DNA of 64,000 nucleotides from Candidatus Gracilibacteria bacterium (GCA_041660965.1 JBAZVH010000001.1:423016-487015); one strand, 5' to 3'. Counted from the stretch's first letter, positions 1-9,683 are shown. Numbers and translations are program-made. Notes: generated by a model from the sequence alone, not told the origin.

Positions 1-2979
1 AGCGGCAATACAGGGCTGACATCATTAACTTTTGCAAATGGTCTTCTCTCCACCTTTACTGGTACGGGGATGACAGGATTGACGACGCTCAATCTCTCAG
101 GGAACGCACTGACATCATTTGCTGGTACGGGGATGACGAGTTTAACGACCCTAAATCTGAGTAGCAATGCATTTGCTACCTTCTCTGGTGTTTGACTTAG
201 TTCTCTGACATCATTGAATCTGAGTAATAACATATTGACCAATTTCTCTGGAAATTGATTCAGTTCTCTGACATCACTCAATCTGACGGACAACCTAATC
301 AGTGATTTTCAAGATGTTGAGAGTATTCTTTCGATATCTGCCACAAATAACTGTCTCGTCCGTACTTCACTCGATACTCCTATATCTGACTGGCTCGTAT
401 GACATGCCACGGATAACTGGGAACTCCACAATGTGGCCTGCGTGATTCCGATTATAGCGACTTGTAGCCCCTCTGATCTCAATGCAACGACTGGTGATAC
501 CATCAATTGGACAGCAATAGCAACAGGTGGCACAGGGGTATTTACCTATGTATGGTCTGGAACTGACGGATTGACTGGCACGAGTAATCCTCTTGCAACA
601 TCCTATGATTCTGCATGAGTAAAGAGTGCTTCAGTGGTAATCTCTTCTGGAGTGCAAACAACAGACCCAGTCATGTGTACAAATACTATCACTATTTCTC
701 CTCCAGTTATCATTACTTTTTGTGATACTATCACTGACGTATCAAAGACAGAATGTGAAGCACTTATGTATATGTACGACCATAATGGAGGTAGTTCTTG
801 GACAGAAAAAACTGGGTGGGGAACTGACACAGAAGTGTGTAGCTGGTACGGTGTCACATGCAATGATGGATGAACTCATGTCATATCGCTTGATCTCTCT
901 GGGAACAATCTGACGAACGGATGGAATATTGCAGAATGAAATCTGAATACTCTGACAGATATTGATCTTTCAAATAACCAACTTTCTTCATTTGTTTGGA
1001 CAGGTATGCCAGCGCTCGCATCGCTCGATATAGGGAATAATATTTTAGCATCTTTTTCTGGATCAGGGCTCAAGGCATTGCGACATTTGTATCTCAATAA
1101 TAATCAGCTCACCTCATTTGATGGCACAGGACTCGCACTTATCTGGACTCTCAATCTGGAAAATAATACAATAATTTCTCTCCCCAAAGTGACAGGTATG
1201 AAAAAAATAAAGTCGCTCTCCACCACCAGTAACTGTCTTGTTCGGACAAGACTGGATACGTCCGTCTCTGCCTGGCTCGATAAATACAATACTGGGGGTA
1301 CTACTTGGGAAGTGCAGGATGAAACCTGTTCCGAGTCGTTTATTGTGCCAACTATGAATAATATTACCAGCGCAACAGCAACTATTACATGGAATACAGA
1401 CACAGCATCTTCAAGTTTTGTAGAATATGGACTTACAGCGACGAATAGATGAGCAACAAATGAGATTGATATATCTCCACGTACCACAAGCCATAATGTC
1501 CAGCTCTCTGGTCTCGCAGCGTGTACTACCTATGACTATCGAGTAGTGTCTCGTGATATAAATTGAGATAGTGAGACAAGCGTAGGGAATACCTTTACCA
1601 CGATAGGTTGCGCCGCTGCTTCTACCGTTAGAGAGACATCGACAGAACAGATCACGAAAGCGACTGGAGGTACGCTCACATTGGAAAATACTGATTCTGA
1701 AGGAACCACATTGAATGGGATTACACTGATCATACCTTCTAACTTTGCAGACTCAGATGCCAATTTCCAATCACAACAACTCGATAAAAGTACTGTCCTG
1801 GAAACACTCTCAGCACCGCATGGACAATCAATGGCAGAAAACCTCGTCTATGAGCTCAGGGCTGTAACTGAAGATTCTACTGTTATTTCTGAATTTGATG
1901 AACCTCTCACGATGACTATAACCTATACGACTGATGATATCGAGGGTATGAAAGAGGATACACTCCAAATCTATAGTTCTGATGGGGAAAGCGATTGGGC
2001 TCCACTTTCAGCATGTAGTGTAGATACTGACGATAAGACAGTGACGTGTGATACGCCTCACTTTTCCGTTTTTGCGCTTTTTGGAGAAGAGGAAGATTCT
2101 GTACCAACCATTACCACTCCAACTGTAAATACTATAACTACTACGAGTGCCACTCTTGGAGCAAATGTCACTTCGGTTGGCATCCCTCCTGATACTCTCA
2201 CGGCTCGTGGAACCTGCTGGTGAATAGCAGCATCTCCAGTCACAAACTGTACTGCTGAAGGGGGTACAACTACTGGAGTATTTACACACGTTCGTACAGG
2301 GCTCACAGCTGGTACTACCTATTACTACCGTGGATATGCTACCAATGCGACTGGTACATCCTATTCTGCTGATGGGACATTTACAACGACAAGCAATGCA
2401 CCAAGTGGTGGTAGCTCCTCTTCATCATCCTCAGCCAATGGTGGATGAGTATTGAATAGTGCTTCCGTACAAGAGCCCACCAAGTCCATATCAACCACGA
2501 TATTGTCGGATTTTATCACTAAAACCCTCACAGAGAAAAAACGACCCTGATATGCTACTCGACTTGAGACCATACTCTTATCTCTGAAGGTACGAGGTAT
2601 TTCTCTTGCGAAAAATTATATATGTCTTGGGTCTCATACGGATACCTCAGGATCTCTCGTCCCCACCTACACATGTCAGGTAGCCGAGAAAGCGCAATGA
2701 GGAAAAATCATATCTCAAACTAATAAACAATTCAAACCACTACAATCTGTCAGCCGTATAGAAGCATACTCTCTTCTGATGAAGAGTATTTGTGTTCATC
2801 CAATAACTAATAGCTTTAATTGGCAAAAAAAAGTCATCGAAAAAGCTATGGAACTCTGATTTACCGTCAGAAATCTCGACACTTTTGAACCAGACAGACC
2901 TCTCACAATCCAGGAGATGTATACGGTAGTTGAGCGTCTCTATGAATATAACAAGACGCATGACACCTGTTCTCTCTAG
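1..2979 (+). CDS. Large leucine-rich-repeat surface protein, 5'-truncated, with SLH-like C-terminus
   Basis: Open from the window edge in frame 1 to a TAG; 992 residues are visible and the N-terminus is missing. TGA codons read as Gly join the pieces. Approximate order: leucine-rich repeats (1-115), a PKD/Ig-like stretch (150-235), a plant-type LRR cap with the motif CSWYGVTC (about 245-290), more LRRs (290-420), an FN3-like domain (450-540), a ZU5-like beta domain ending HFSVFALF (545-695), an Ig-like module (700-800) of the type repeated in the giant proteins at 14047 and 19114, a Ser-rich linker (805-818), and a C-terminal region with SRIEAYSLLMKS and GFTVRNLDTFEPDRPLT that resembles an SLH-type anchoring domain. 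Likely an extracellular adhesin or cell-contact protein; ligand unknown. It converges on and overlaps the next gene by 4 bp. Confidence 0.85.
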
Positions 2980-3362
2980 TAAGTTTGTTGCTGGATACGA
3001 ACAGAGATATCATGGATAGCATGATAAAGATTTTTCACTTGTTTTCTGAGATGTTTCGGTGCCCATGCGACACGAGATTGTATCATTATATTTTTGCGTT
3101 CTTCATCAATCATCTCTATTCTTCATTCTCCACGCTTCGCTTCACCAATTTGGTGAGATATCTGCATTCTTTCTCAGAGTAACTCGCACACTCTCTGAGA
3201 AAAGTATAATCGTGTGGAGCGAAGCATCTCCTTATCTTCGGAAGTTAACCCCAATACCGTATCGAGATAATCCTCGTCTTCCCCTCACAGAGGGAGAGCT
3301 TGTATAATTGATTGATCGATGTGATCAATTTGATCCCGAAGTTCTGTAAGAGTGGAAGACAT
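2976..3362 (-). CDS. Chorismate mutase type II (AroQ)-like small protein
   Basis: 128 residues, ATG to TAG, with UGA-coded glycines at positions 26, 63 and 80. The start LTELRDQIDHIDQSII and the later block RMQISHQIGEAKR followed by IDEERKNIM match the all-helical AroQ fold: the Arg of LRxxID, the Arg of ERMxI, the Lys of GEAK and the acidic/Arg pair before helix 2 all have plausible equivalents. A chorismate mutase would convert chorismate to prephenate. Unusually, about 35 residues (22-60) interrupt the first long helix, so activity is uncertain. No other aromatic-pathway gene is in the window. It may be a regulatory or repurposed CM-fold protein. Fold assignment is moderately sure, function is not. 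Confidence 0.7.
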
Positions 3363-3380
3363 CGTAAATTGAGTTTTAGA

Positions 3381-3418
3381 ACAAGTGTGTTGGTATGTAG
3401 GTGCTTGAGTACTTAAGT
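3381..3418. repeat. Degenerate dispersed repeat (acttgagtgctt type)
   Basis: On the minus strand this reads close to the sequence at 59960-59993 inside murC; roughly 24 of 30 positions match by eye. It lies in the 119-bp gap between the chorismate-mutase-like gene and proS. A weaker relative is at 51021-51065. Confidence 0.35.
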
Positions 3419-3481
3419 CAAACCACTTCCTTCTTTCTTCTCTTTTATCTTTTCTTTTTTAATTTGCAAAAAGCTTTTTGT

Positions 3482-4966
3482 TTAGAATGCTCTCGCAAAT
3501 ATGGTCCTCTTCGTACCTGCTGGAATAATTGGCATCAAGTCATCTGTGAATTGCCCAGCAAATGGAATACATCGTGTCGTCGCCTTGTACGTTGTTTTGA
3601 TATGTGCTTCAAATTTTTCATCACCATCCCACACATACAGCGCAAATTTCCCTGCTTCAACCGCTGCAGCAATCTCGGCTTCATTGGAGCATACAACAGT
3701 GTTGTCATGGAGTCTTTTCTGACTTCTCTCAAGAAGTGTCGCTTGTCATTTTTCAAGAAGATTCTCAACTGTTTTTTTCAGATCAGAAAGTGCTACTGTT
3801 TGCTTTTCTCCAGAGATACGATCGGCAACTACAACAACATTATTTGAAATATCCCGTGGTCCATATTCAATACGAATAGGATAACCGGAAAGTTCCCAAT
3901 CATTGATTTTTTCACCAAGCCGTACGTCACGTGCATCGAGGAGTACTTTCTCACCTTTCAAATTAATCCGAGCGCGGAAATATTGTCCCTGTACTGGCAC
4001 ATCGGTGTTTTTTCAGAGAAGTGCTTCTGCGATAGTATCGGAATAAGCATCTACGACTGATTTGTCGCCCATATAAAGAGGAAGAAGTGTCGCCTGGTAT
4101 TCAGACATTCGTGGCGGAATGATAAGCCCGCGGTCATCAGAATGTGATGAGATGATTGCGCCAATCAATCGTGTCGAAGCGCCCCATGAGGTATAAAATG
4201 GATACGCTTGTTTCCCATTATTGTCTTGATACGATACTTCAAATTCCTTCATAAAGTTTTGTGAAAGAAGATGAGAGGTACATGATTGCAGTGCCCAACC
4301 ATTGCTCATCATCGATTCATAAGTGTAGGTACGAATCGCTCATGGAAATCGTTCGCTCGGGGATTTTTCTCCTTCGAGTCAGTCAATAGCGAGAAAGTCA
4401 CGAATCGTTTCGACATATATTTTCTGAAGTACTTGAAGTGCAAATGCTTGCGCTTCTTCTTCCGTACTATGGAGTGTATGTCCTTCTTGCCAATGAAATT
4501 CTGATGTACGAAGAAAGGGGCGTGGTCGTTTTTCCCAACGCATCACATTGGCCCATTGATTGTAGAGCATCGGGAGATCCTTGTAGCTCTGCAATTGTTT
4601 TTTAAAAAAATCACAAAAAAGTGTCTCCGATGTCGGACGGATAGCATAGTGTTCTGGCAATTCTTTGCCCCCTACATGCGTCACAGTCGCAAACTCTGGG
4701 GCAAAGCCCTCTATGTGATCTTTTTCTCGTTCAAAGAAAGAAACAGGTATCAAGAGAGGCAACAGAATATCCTGGACACCAAGTGCTTTCATTTTTGTCG
4801 TCATCACCTCACGGATCTGAGACCAGAGCGTGACTGCCTTTGGAAGAAATGTGATACAACCCGTGACAGGAGCATATTCAAACATATCACCCTGATGAGC
4901 AACATCGAGATACCATTGAGAGTAATCCGCTTCCTGCGAAGCCATGGTTATTTTTGTTTTTGTCAT
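3482..4966 (-). CDS. proS: Prolyl-tRNA synthetase, archaeal/eukaryal-type
   Basis: 494 residues ending in TAA. It charges tRNA-Pro with proline in the cytoplasm. The N-terminal catalytic core carries class II motifs: a motif-1 area around YAPVTGCITFLPKA (31-44), RPTSE (110-114) and motif 2 in RPFLRTSEFHWQEGHT (149-164), all in the style of archaeal ProRS; the bacterial-type editing insertion is absent. The length of about 490 residues also fits the short archaeal form. TGA-Gly codons bridge the core and anticodon-binding parts. The start chosen is ATG of MTKTKIT; an internal ATG at 4945 (MASQEAD) is an alternative. No Shine-Dalgarno is visible. It ends with an ARAF-type C-terminus. Confidence 0.95.
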
Positions 4967-5112
4967 AGGGAAGAGTATAAAAATAAAACCCTCTTTATCA
5001 ATACAAAATACAAAAGACAAAGTACAAAATGAAGGAATGTGAAAAAAATACAAAAGAAAAAGTACAAAATACAAAATGCAGGATTAATCTTTATTTCTTG
5101 CACCTCAGAAAC

Positions 5113-5294
5113 GAGAGCTTGAGAGGAAATACTGTTTGCCTTCGAGCCGTGAGCGGTCTCAGGCCGTCGAACGGAGCGGGATGAATGAGATATGTTCTCG
5201 AATTCAGTCTCTAGCGAGTTTATTTCCTTTCAATGGTTTTGCAGTATCCGCCTAGGCGGACCATCAAAAGTACGAAAAGGCCGTCAGGAATTGG
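5113..5294. repeat. Dispersed stem-loop repeat family A, copy 1 (with nested insertion)
   Basis: Shares the core actgtttg...gagcgggatgaat...tagcgagttt with copies at 10029, 37455, 46500, 51240 and 55219. The outer arms aggaaata and tatttcct can pair. About 35 bp of a GC-rich sequence are inserted between actgtttg and agcgggatgaat. The 3' part holds the palindrome tccgcctaggcgga (5247-5260), which replaces the left arm of the second hairpin seen in other copies (gtacttttg/caaaagtac). It lies in the 445-bp gap between proS and the regulator gene, and no gene was found there. Confidence 0.8.
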
Positions 5295-5330
5295 AATATA
5301 CATCCAAAAATAAATCCCCCTTTCTTTATT

Positions 5331-5362
5331 CCCATATTTCTCATCCCCCTTCAAGAAGGGGG
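5331..5362. repeat. C-rich palindromic repeat
   Basis: Contains cccccttcaagaaggggg, a short hairpin of the same C-rich class as the elements at 33633, 45381 and 54868. It sits directly upstream of the terminator at 5371. Confidence 0.5.
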
Positions 5363-5370
5363 TTATAAAA

Positions 5371-5396
5371 AACCCTCTTTTTACAGAGGGTTTTTT
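5371..5396. terminator. Bidirectional intrinsic terminator
   Basis: aaccctc and gagggtt form a stem with a short loop, followed by TTTTTT on the plus strand and, read from the other side, by TTTTTT on the minus strand. It lies 16 bp beyond the TAA of the minus-strand regulator gene and probably ends that transcript. Confidence 0.75.
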
Positions 5397-5411
5397 GAGA
5401 GTTGAAAATAA

Positions 5412-6458
5412 TTATTTCTTCTTTGGCTGATAGAGATTACGTCCGACTCGTTCAAAGACTTTTTTGTTCTGGAGATTCATGTAGATAGTATTTGATTTGA
5501 CGATACGAGTTTTCAATACTTCTGCTGTGATCTCATCAGAAGAAAGTGGTTTCTTGAATTGATTGAAGATCTCGAGGATGACGTCCTGGACGGTACCAGC
5601 CGTGTAGCCCCACGCACGAAGTGCATAGATACCACGACCGATGAGAACGAATTCATTATTTCGGATGAGTTCATTGTGAACTGTGTTGGTTTTTACCCGA
5701 GTCGTGAAATGACCTGAGATAGTATTTGCGAGTTCCAAGAAATGCATTGGTTTATTTGTCTTCTTGAAGATGTAAATTGCCTTGTCTTTCAGAGTTTTTG
5801 GATTGAGGATGTGCCAAGATGCGAGACCGATCATCACCTTTTCGCCTTTGACGATATCGAGAAAGACGTCCATGATAGAATCGACGAGACTGAGTGTGAG
5901 AAATGAAAATTGTGGTTTGAGTGTTTCAAAAATCTTGTCATAGAGTGCTGACTGCTCCATCACATCACGTCGTTTCTTGAGGAGTTTGACTGCTTCCGAG
6001 TGAACTGATTCGATAGATTTTCGAGTAATTTGTGGCTCGTGGAAGTATGTCACAGTATTGAGACGTGGTTTACTTTTTTGGATATCAAAATCAGCCTGAA
6101 GAATAACTTCCATCATACCTTTGTTGATAGAGCCAAGCGCGAGATCTTTTATAAGTGCAGACACGAGATCATCGCGTGACATAATGCCTCCTTGTTCGTG
6201 AAGAACCTGTGCAGCCATAGATTGTACAGCAGCAAGCGGTGTGTCTTTGATCATCCCACCAATACTTTTGACACCTTTGTCTTCTATTTGTCGAACTCGT
6301 TCACGTGTTATATTATAATTATCACCTATTTCTTGGAGTGTTTCTTTGTGACCGTAGAGACCTATTCTATGAGTAATAACATATGATTCCTTATCGCTGA
6401 GCTGTTTCAGAAGTGATTCAAATGAAGACTTTATGACAGAAGCAGAAAGTGTAGACAT
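5412..6458 (-). CDS. Sigma-70 region 4 / HARE-HTH-like transcription regulator
   Basis: 348 residues with no UGA codon, ATG to TAA. Residues 15-65 match sigma-70 region 4: LSDKESYVITHRIGLYG, then TLQEIGDNYNITRERVRQIE (40-59), the classic helix-turn-helix that reads the -35 element. The canonical regions 2 and 3 are absent. Residues about 224-345 contain two winged-helix-like repeats (KDKAIYIFKKTNKPMHFLEL... and VQDVILEIFNQFKKPLSSDEI...) resembling the HARE-HTH domain of the RNA polymerase delta subunit. It probably binds RNA polymerase or promoters as an accessory factor; the exact role is inferred. It is transcribed in the same direction as the rnc/nusB cluster and has its own terminator at 5371. 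Confidence 0.75.
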   Translation of the reverse strand: MSTLSASVIKSSFESLLKQLSDKESYVITHRIGLYGHKETLQEIGDNYNITRERVRQIEDKGVKSIGGMIKDTPLAAVQSMAAQVLHEQGGIMSRDDLVSALIKDLALGSINKGMMEVILQADFDIQKSKPRLNTVTYFHEPQITRKSIESVHSEAVKLLKKRRDVMEQSALYDKIFETLKPQFSFLTLSLVDSIMDVFLDIVKGEKVMIGLASWHILNPKTLKDKAIYIFKKTNKPMHFLELANTISGHFTTRVKTNTVHNELIRNNEFVLIGRGIYALRAWGYTAGTVQDVILEIFNQFKKPLSSDEITAEVLKTRIVKSNTIYMNLQNKKVFERVGRNLYQPKKK

Positions 6459-6532
6459 AAAAAATAAATTTAGAAAATTAACCTCTCTTTATATACTCAT
6501 TTTTGTACGGAAGTCAAAAGAAAATCTTTGTA

Positions 6533-7261
6533 TTATTTTAGTTTTTCTTCTGAATTTAATAAATATTGCCATTCCTCTTGATTCTGAAGTGCATTTTGAG
6601 CGGCAAACTCTTGTGCTTTCTTTTTATTGGCACCTACACCGACACCGATTGTTACTCATTGTACAGTGGCTTCTATAGTAAAGACTTTTTGATGATCTTT
6701 ACCTGATTCATTTTGGATAGTATAGAGAGGAGTCAGCATCAGATGTTGTTGGACTAATTCTTGCAAAAGAGACTTTGCATCCTTGATCTCAGAACGTACT
6801 TTTTCTGATTGAAAAATAATCGCTTCAACTATTTTTAGCGTTTCTTCAAATCCTTTGTCCAAATAGAGTGCGCCCAATATTGCTTCCAGTGTATCTGCGA
6901 GAATATTGGGATTTTTTTTACCACCAGCATTCCGTTCTCCGAGTGACATCTGGAGCACTTCATCGAGTCAAAAATGCAGAGCAATCTCAGCAAGATGTGT
7001 GCCCCGTACATAACTGCTGCGCAAATCCGTCATCCATCCTTCATCTTTTTCAGGATATTTTCTAAAGATAAGATGCGTCATCGCGAGCTCAAGTGCAGCA
7101 TCTCAGAGAAATTCGAGACGTTCATTGTGTTCATAAACTGTCTTATCTGCTTCATTGAGAAATGATCGATGAATACACGCAGTTTCATACAGGGAAATAT
7201 CCTTTGGCGTGATGCCGAGTTTTGCGAGAACTATTCAGAGATTTTCATTATTGTTTGTCAT
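6533..7261 (-). CDS. rnc: Ribonuclease III
   Basis: 242 residues, ATG to TAA. It cleaves double-stranded RNA, including rRNA precursors, in the cytoplasm. The signature HNERLEFLGD is at 45-54 and its invariant Gly53 is encoded by TGA; the second catalytic block DTLEAILGALYLDKG lies at 123-137. A C-terminal dsRNA-binding domain runs from about 165 to 235 (GVGANKKKAQEFAAQNAL). Further UGA glycines are at 9, 98 and before VTIGVGVG. It begins 9 bp after the nusB stop, so the two are likely cotranscribed. Length is normal for the family. Confidence 0.96.
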
Positions 7262-7270
7262 GGGCAAAAA

Positions 7271-7732
7271 CTACACAGAAAAAATAGAGTATTGCAGTGG
7301 CTCTCGTGTTTTCCACGTATCCTGAATCGCTTTTGTTTTTTCAAGAACAGTATTGAGGATGCCGTTGATAAGATTTTTACTCGGATCATCAGAATATCGC
7401 TTTGCAAGTTCGATGGCTTCATTGATAGAGACACGTGGTGGGACATCTTCTGGACAGAGAAGCAGTGTTTCAGTGAGACTAATATAGAGAATAATAGCAT
7501 TGATAAGTGGCAGTGTCTTAATGTCAAACTTTGGAGCATATTCGTAGATGACGGAGAGAATTTTTCCTTCATTTTCGAGAATATTTTTCACGAGAAGTGC
7601 CGCATAGGCGTCATCAAGCCGGTCTGCATCTTCAAAAAATGGTGCCTTCTTTGATATCACAGCACCCGCAATGCTACGAGCGTAGAGGGATTGGAGGACG
7701 AATCGTCGAGTGCGTGAGCGAGAGAAAGACAT
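7271..7732 (-). CDS. nusB: Transcription antitermination factor NusB
   Basis: 153 residues, ATG to TAG, no UGA. The protein starts with SRSRTRRFVLQSLYARS, the typical NusB N-terminal helix, and has the C-terminal block VSINEAIELAKRYSDDPSKN followed by LINGILNTVLEK, which is the most conserved part of the family. NusB works with NusE (S10) on boxA RNA in rRNA antitermination. It sits between the L32 gene and rnc in the translation cluster, 98 bp after rpmF. Confidence 0.93.
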   Translation of the reverse strand: MSFSRSRTRRFVLQSLYARSIAGAVISKKAPFFEDADRLDDAYAALLVKNILENEGKILSVIYEYAPKFDIKTLPLINAIILYISLTETLLLCPEDVPPRVSINEAIELAKRYSDDPSKNLINGILNTVLEKTKAIQDTWKTREPLQYSIFSV

Positions 7733-7830
7733 AAATCAAAGTTTAGAAAAAGAAAAAGTAATAAGAAAAACAAAAGAAGTTTGTTATTTTCATTCCATTG
7801 TTCTTCTTTTTCTATTCTCTTTTTCTCTTA

Positions 7831-8040
7831 TTATTTCGCTCGAATCACTTTTTTTGGCTTTTTAACCACCTTTGGTTTTTCTATCGTAAATGCCTTGTGT
7901 GTGACGCCAATTATCATACCTGCCTCATCTCGGAGAAATGGTGTACGATCGAGAAGTTTTTGTCCTGCTCGTATTTCCCATGCTGATGTACGGATACGAG
8001 TTTTTGATTTGGATTTTTTCTTTTTAGGTGAAAATGTCAT
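7831..8040 (-). CDS. rpmF: Ribosomal protein L32 (probable)
   Basis: 69 residues, ATG to TAA, strongly basic. The start SPKKKKSKSKTRIRTSAWEI resembles the L32 N-terminus (a KxxxSKSKxxxRRSH-like pattern). The rest lacks zinc-binding cysteines, as in the zinc-independent L32 form, and ends in a Lys-rich tail. Its place directly after rpsR and before nusB-rnc supports the call, because L32 often neighbours rnc. Other small basic ribosomal proteins are not excluded. Confidence 0.65.
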   Translation of the reverse strand: MTFSPKKKKSKSKTRIRTSAWEIRAGQKLLDRTPFLRDEAGMIIGVTHKAFTIEKPKVVKKPKKVIRAK

Positions 8041-8075
8041 AATACTGAAAAATTAAAAAGGAAGAGTGAAAAGGA

Positions 8076-8297
8076 TTATTCACCAAGAGTATATGGAAGG
8101 AGTGCCATAACGCGAGCTTTTTTGATAGCAGATGCGAGCATCTTCTGGAATTTGAGACTCACGCCTGTATAGTAACGAGGCGTGATACGACCATAGCGAG
8201 AGAGATACTTCTTGAGTGTCTCTACATCTTTGTAATCGATGTATGTAACGCCTGCTTCTTTAAAAGGGCATACGGTTTTGAGTTTCTTTTTTGACAT
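8076..8297 (-). CDS. rpsR: Ribosomal protein S18
   Basis: 73 residues, ATG to TAA, no UGA. The pattern CPFKEAGVTYIDYKDVETLKK then YLSRYGRITPRYYTG and LASAIKKARVMALLPYT is the full S18 signature; the protein binds the 30S platform next to S6. It is 12 bp downstream of ssb in the classic order rpsF-ssb-rpsR. Confidence 0.97.
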   Translation of the reverse strand: MSKKKLKTVCPFKEAGVTYIDYKDVETLKKYLSRYGRITPRYYTGVSLKFQKMLASAIKKARVMALLPYTLGE

Positions 8298-8309
8298 ACA
8301 ATATAAGGG

Positions 8310-8732
8310 TTAAAAAACGTTTTCATCTTCTGGCATATCGATGTCCAGAATATCTGATTCAGGAGTAACCTCGTGGTGCTCATCACCCATCGGGGCGTCT
8401 TCTCGTTTTGAGAGAAAGATGAGATTCATCACGACGATCTCTGTGCGGTAGAGGCGAGTGCCATCTTCGTTGTCTTTGGTACGAGTTTTGAGTCGTCCTT
8501 CGACGTAGACGAGCTTACCTTTGCGGAGAAATTCTTCGCAGCGATCAGCGAGCGGACCCCATGCGATACAGTTACTAAATTCTGCTTCGCTTTGTGTGGC
8601 TCCAGTCTTATCTTTGAAGGCACGGTTAGTGGCGACAACGAAAAGGGCACTCTTAGCACCGCCCATCGTCGTACGTACCAGTGGATCTTTTGCGATATTG
8701 CCGATCAAAATCACTTTATTTACTGTTCTCAT
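8310..8732 (-). CDS. ssb: Single-stranded DNA-binding protein
   Basis: 140 residues, ATG to TAA. An OB-fold domain spans about 1-108: NKVILIGNIAKDPLVRTT, then FSNCIAWGPLADRCEEFLRKG and KLVYVEGRLKTRT, the usual SSB blocks. The acidic tail ends DMPEDENVF, a variant of the DDDIPF-type tip that recruits replication and repair partners. It lies between rpsF and rpsR, as in many bacteria. Confidence 0.96.
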   Translation of the reverse strand: MRTVNKVILIGNIAKDPLVRTTMGGAKSALFVVATNRAFKDKTGATQSEAEFSNCIAWGPLADRCEEFLRKGKLVYVEGRLKTRTKDNEDGTRLYRTEIVVMNLIFLSKREDAPMGDEHHEVTPESDILDIDMPEDENVF

Positions 8733-8753
8733 AGAAAAAAATAATAGATGAAA

Positions 8754-9047
8754 TTATGAGGCAGATATAATCGTCAGAAGATATCTCCAGAGTCATTTCT
8801 TGATACCGAGAACTTTTTCAAGTCCCTGTATCTTCTTAGGTTCCGAAGACGAGAGAGTATAGATGAGGTAATGACCAGTTTTAGAACCATTGATACGGTA
8901 GGCCATATCACGAATTCCCCACTTGGTCTCCCCCTCTATTTTCATCCCGTGAACGTCGAGCTCAGAGCGTATATCTGCTATGAGCGACTCGAGAGCTTGT
9001 GCCTCGAGCATCGGATCGACGATCATCATAAGTTCGTATTTTTTCAT
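8754..9047 (-). CDS. rpsF: Ribosomal protein S6
   Basis: 97 residues, ATG to TAA; one TGA-Gly near the end adds the last 13 residues. MKKYELMMIVDPMLEAQALE and GETKWGIRDMAYRINGSKTG (the latter includes the W-G-x-R-x-x-A-Y core) are typical of S6, which pairs with S18 on the 30S subunit. It is the first gene of the rpsF-ssb-rpsR-rpmF-nusB-rnc run. Confidence 0.95.
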
Positions 9048-9126
9048 GCTTGGATGAGCGAAATAAAGATAAAAGTGGTGGTATTATACAAAATAATTTC
9101 GTAATGCAAGCGGAGTTTTTTTGTTT

Positions 9127-9162
9127 AAAAAACTCCCGAGGAATTGGGTAATTCTCGGGAGA
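9127..9162 (-). terminator. Hairpin terminator, one of two identical copies
   Basis: ctcccgaggaatt and aattctcgggag pair with one bulge; read on the minus strand the stem is followed by TTTTTT. The same 36 bp recur exactly at 9448-9483. It follows the small ORF at 9176. Confidence 0.7.
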
Positions 9163-9175
9163 AAAAAGTTATTTA

Positions 9176-9373
9176 TTATCTTTGGGCAATTCGGATGTTC
9201 TTAGCATTAAAAACTGGACCATCTCCGAGGGTTTCTGCCAAGCGCATTTGTGTTTCTTCTGCTGCTCTATGTATATCACCTGAAGTTAATCATGTCCGCA
9301 AGCGAATTACTCCTCTTCCTCCTCTAGCCCCTTCCTGAGGATGATCTGAATCATTAGTTTCTAAAGCTCACAT
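9176..9373 (-). CDS. Small unknown protein
   Basis: 65 residues (ATG, two UGA glycines, TAA). It begins MGALETNDSDHPQEGARGG and ends with LAETLGDGPVFNAKNIRIAQ. No family recognised. The second codon is TGA. Both sides carry the same 36-bp hairpin, so it forms its own small transcription unit on the minus strand if real. The hydrophilic composition and the tight 3-prime terminator favour a real gene, but nothing confirms it. Confidence 0.4.
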
Positions 9374-9447
9374 AAAATAATAGGTTAAAATATATGTTTT
9401 AACATTATAATATGTTTCTTTGTATATCAAATAAATTATTTGAAAAT

Positions 9448-9483
9448 AAAAAACTCCCGAGGAATTGGGTAATTCTCGGGAGA
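9448..9483 (-). terminator. Hairpin terminator, second identical copy
   Basis: Identical over 36 bp to 9127-9162 and in the same orientation, with a T-run on the minus strand. It lies upstream of the 65-aa ORF and would end any transcript coming from about 9900-9525. Confidence 0.65.
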
Positions 9484-9524
9484 AGGAAAAAGCTCCTGTA
9501 CCACTATGATGGCGATAAAAAAGA

Positions 9525-9683
9525 TTATCTATTGTGCCAACAAGAGTACGGGATACGGTGGCGTCATTCACGAAATGACATACCCTGACAAGCATGGAAA
9601 CAGGGTCTTAACTCTGCTTTGGTAATGAAAGCATTTTCACCCAGCTTCGTATCGTACTGTGCAACCCCGCTCATTTTAGTCAT
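9525..9683 (-). CDS. Doubtful 52-aa ORF
   Basis: ATG to TAA with one UGA glycine. The sequence begins MTKMSGVAQYDTKLGENAF and is Cys- and Arg-rich at the end. No homology recognised. The start codon lies just inside the 15-bp inverted repeat at 9666-9721, and the transcript would end at the hairpin at 9448. It could equally be part of an untranslated RNA. Confidence 0.2.

Noticed and set aside
2985..3307. Plus-strand ORFs opposite the chorismate-mutase-like gene
   Set aside because: The minus strand gives a full protein with AroQ-like motifs; the plus ORFs are its shadow.
9368..9595. 75-aa minus-strand ORF (MLVRVCHFVND...)
   Set aside because: It reads through a terminator hairpin and joins the 65-aa ORF only by chance phase; no coding signal seen.
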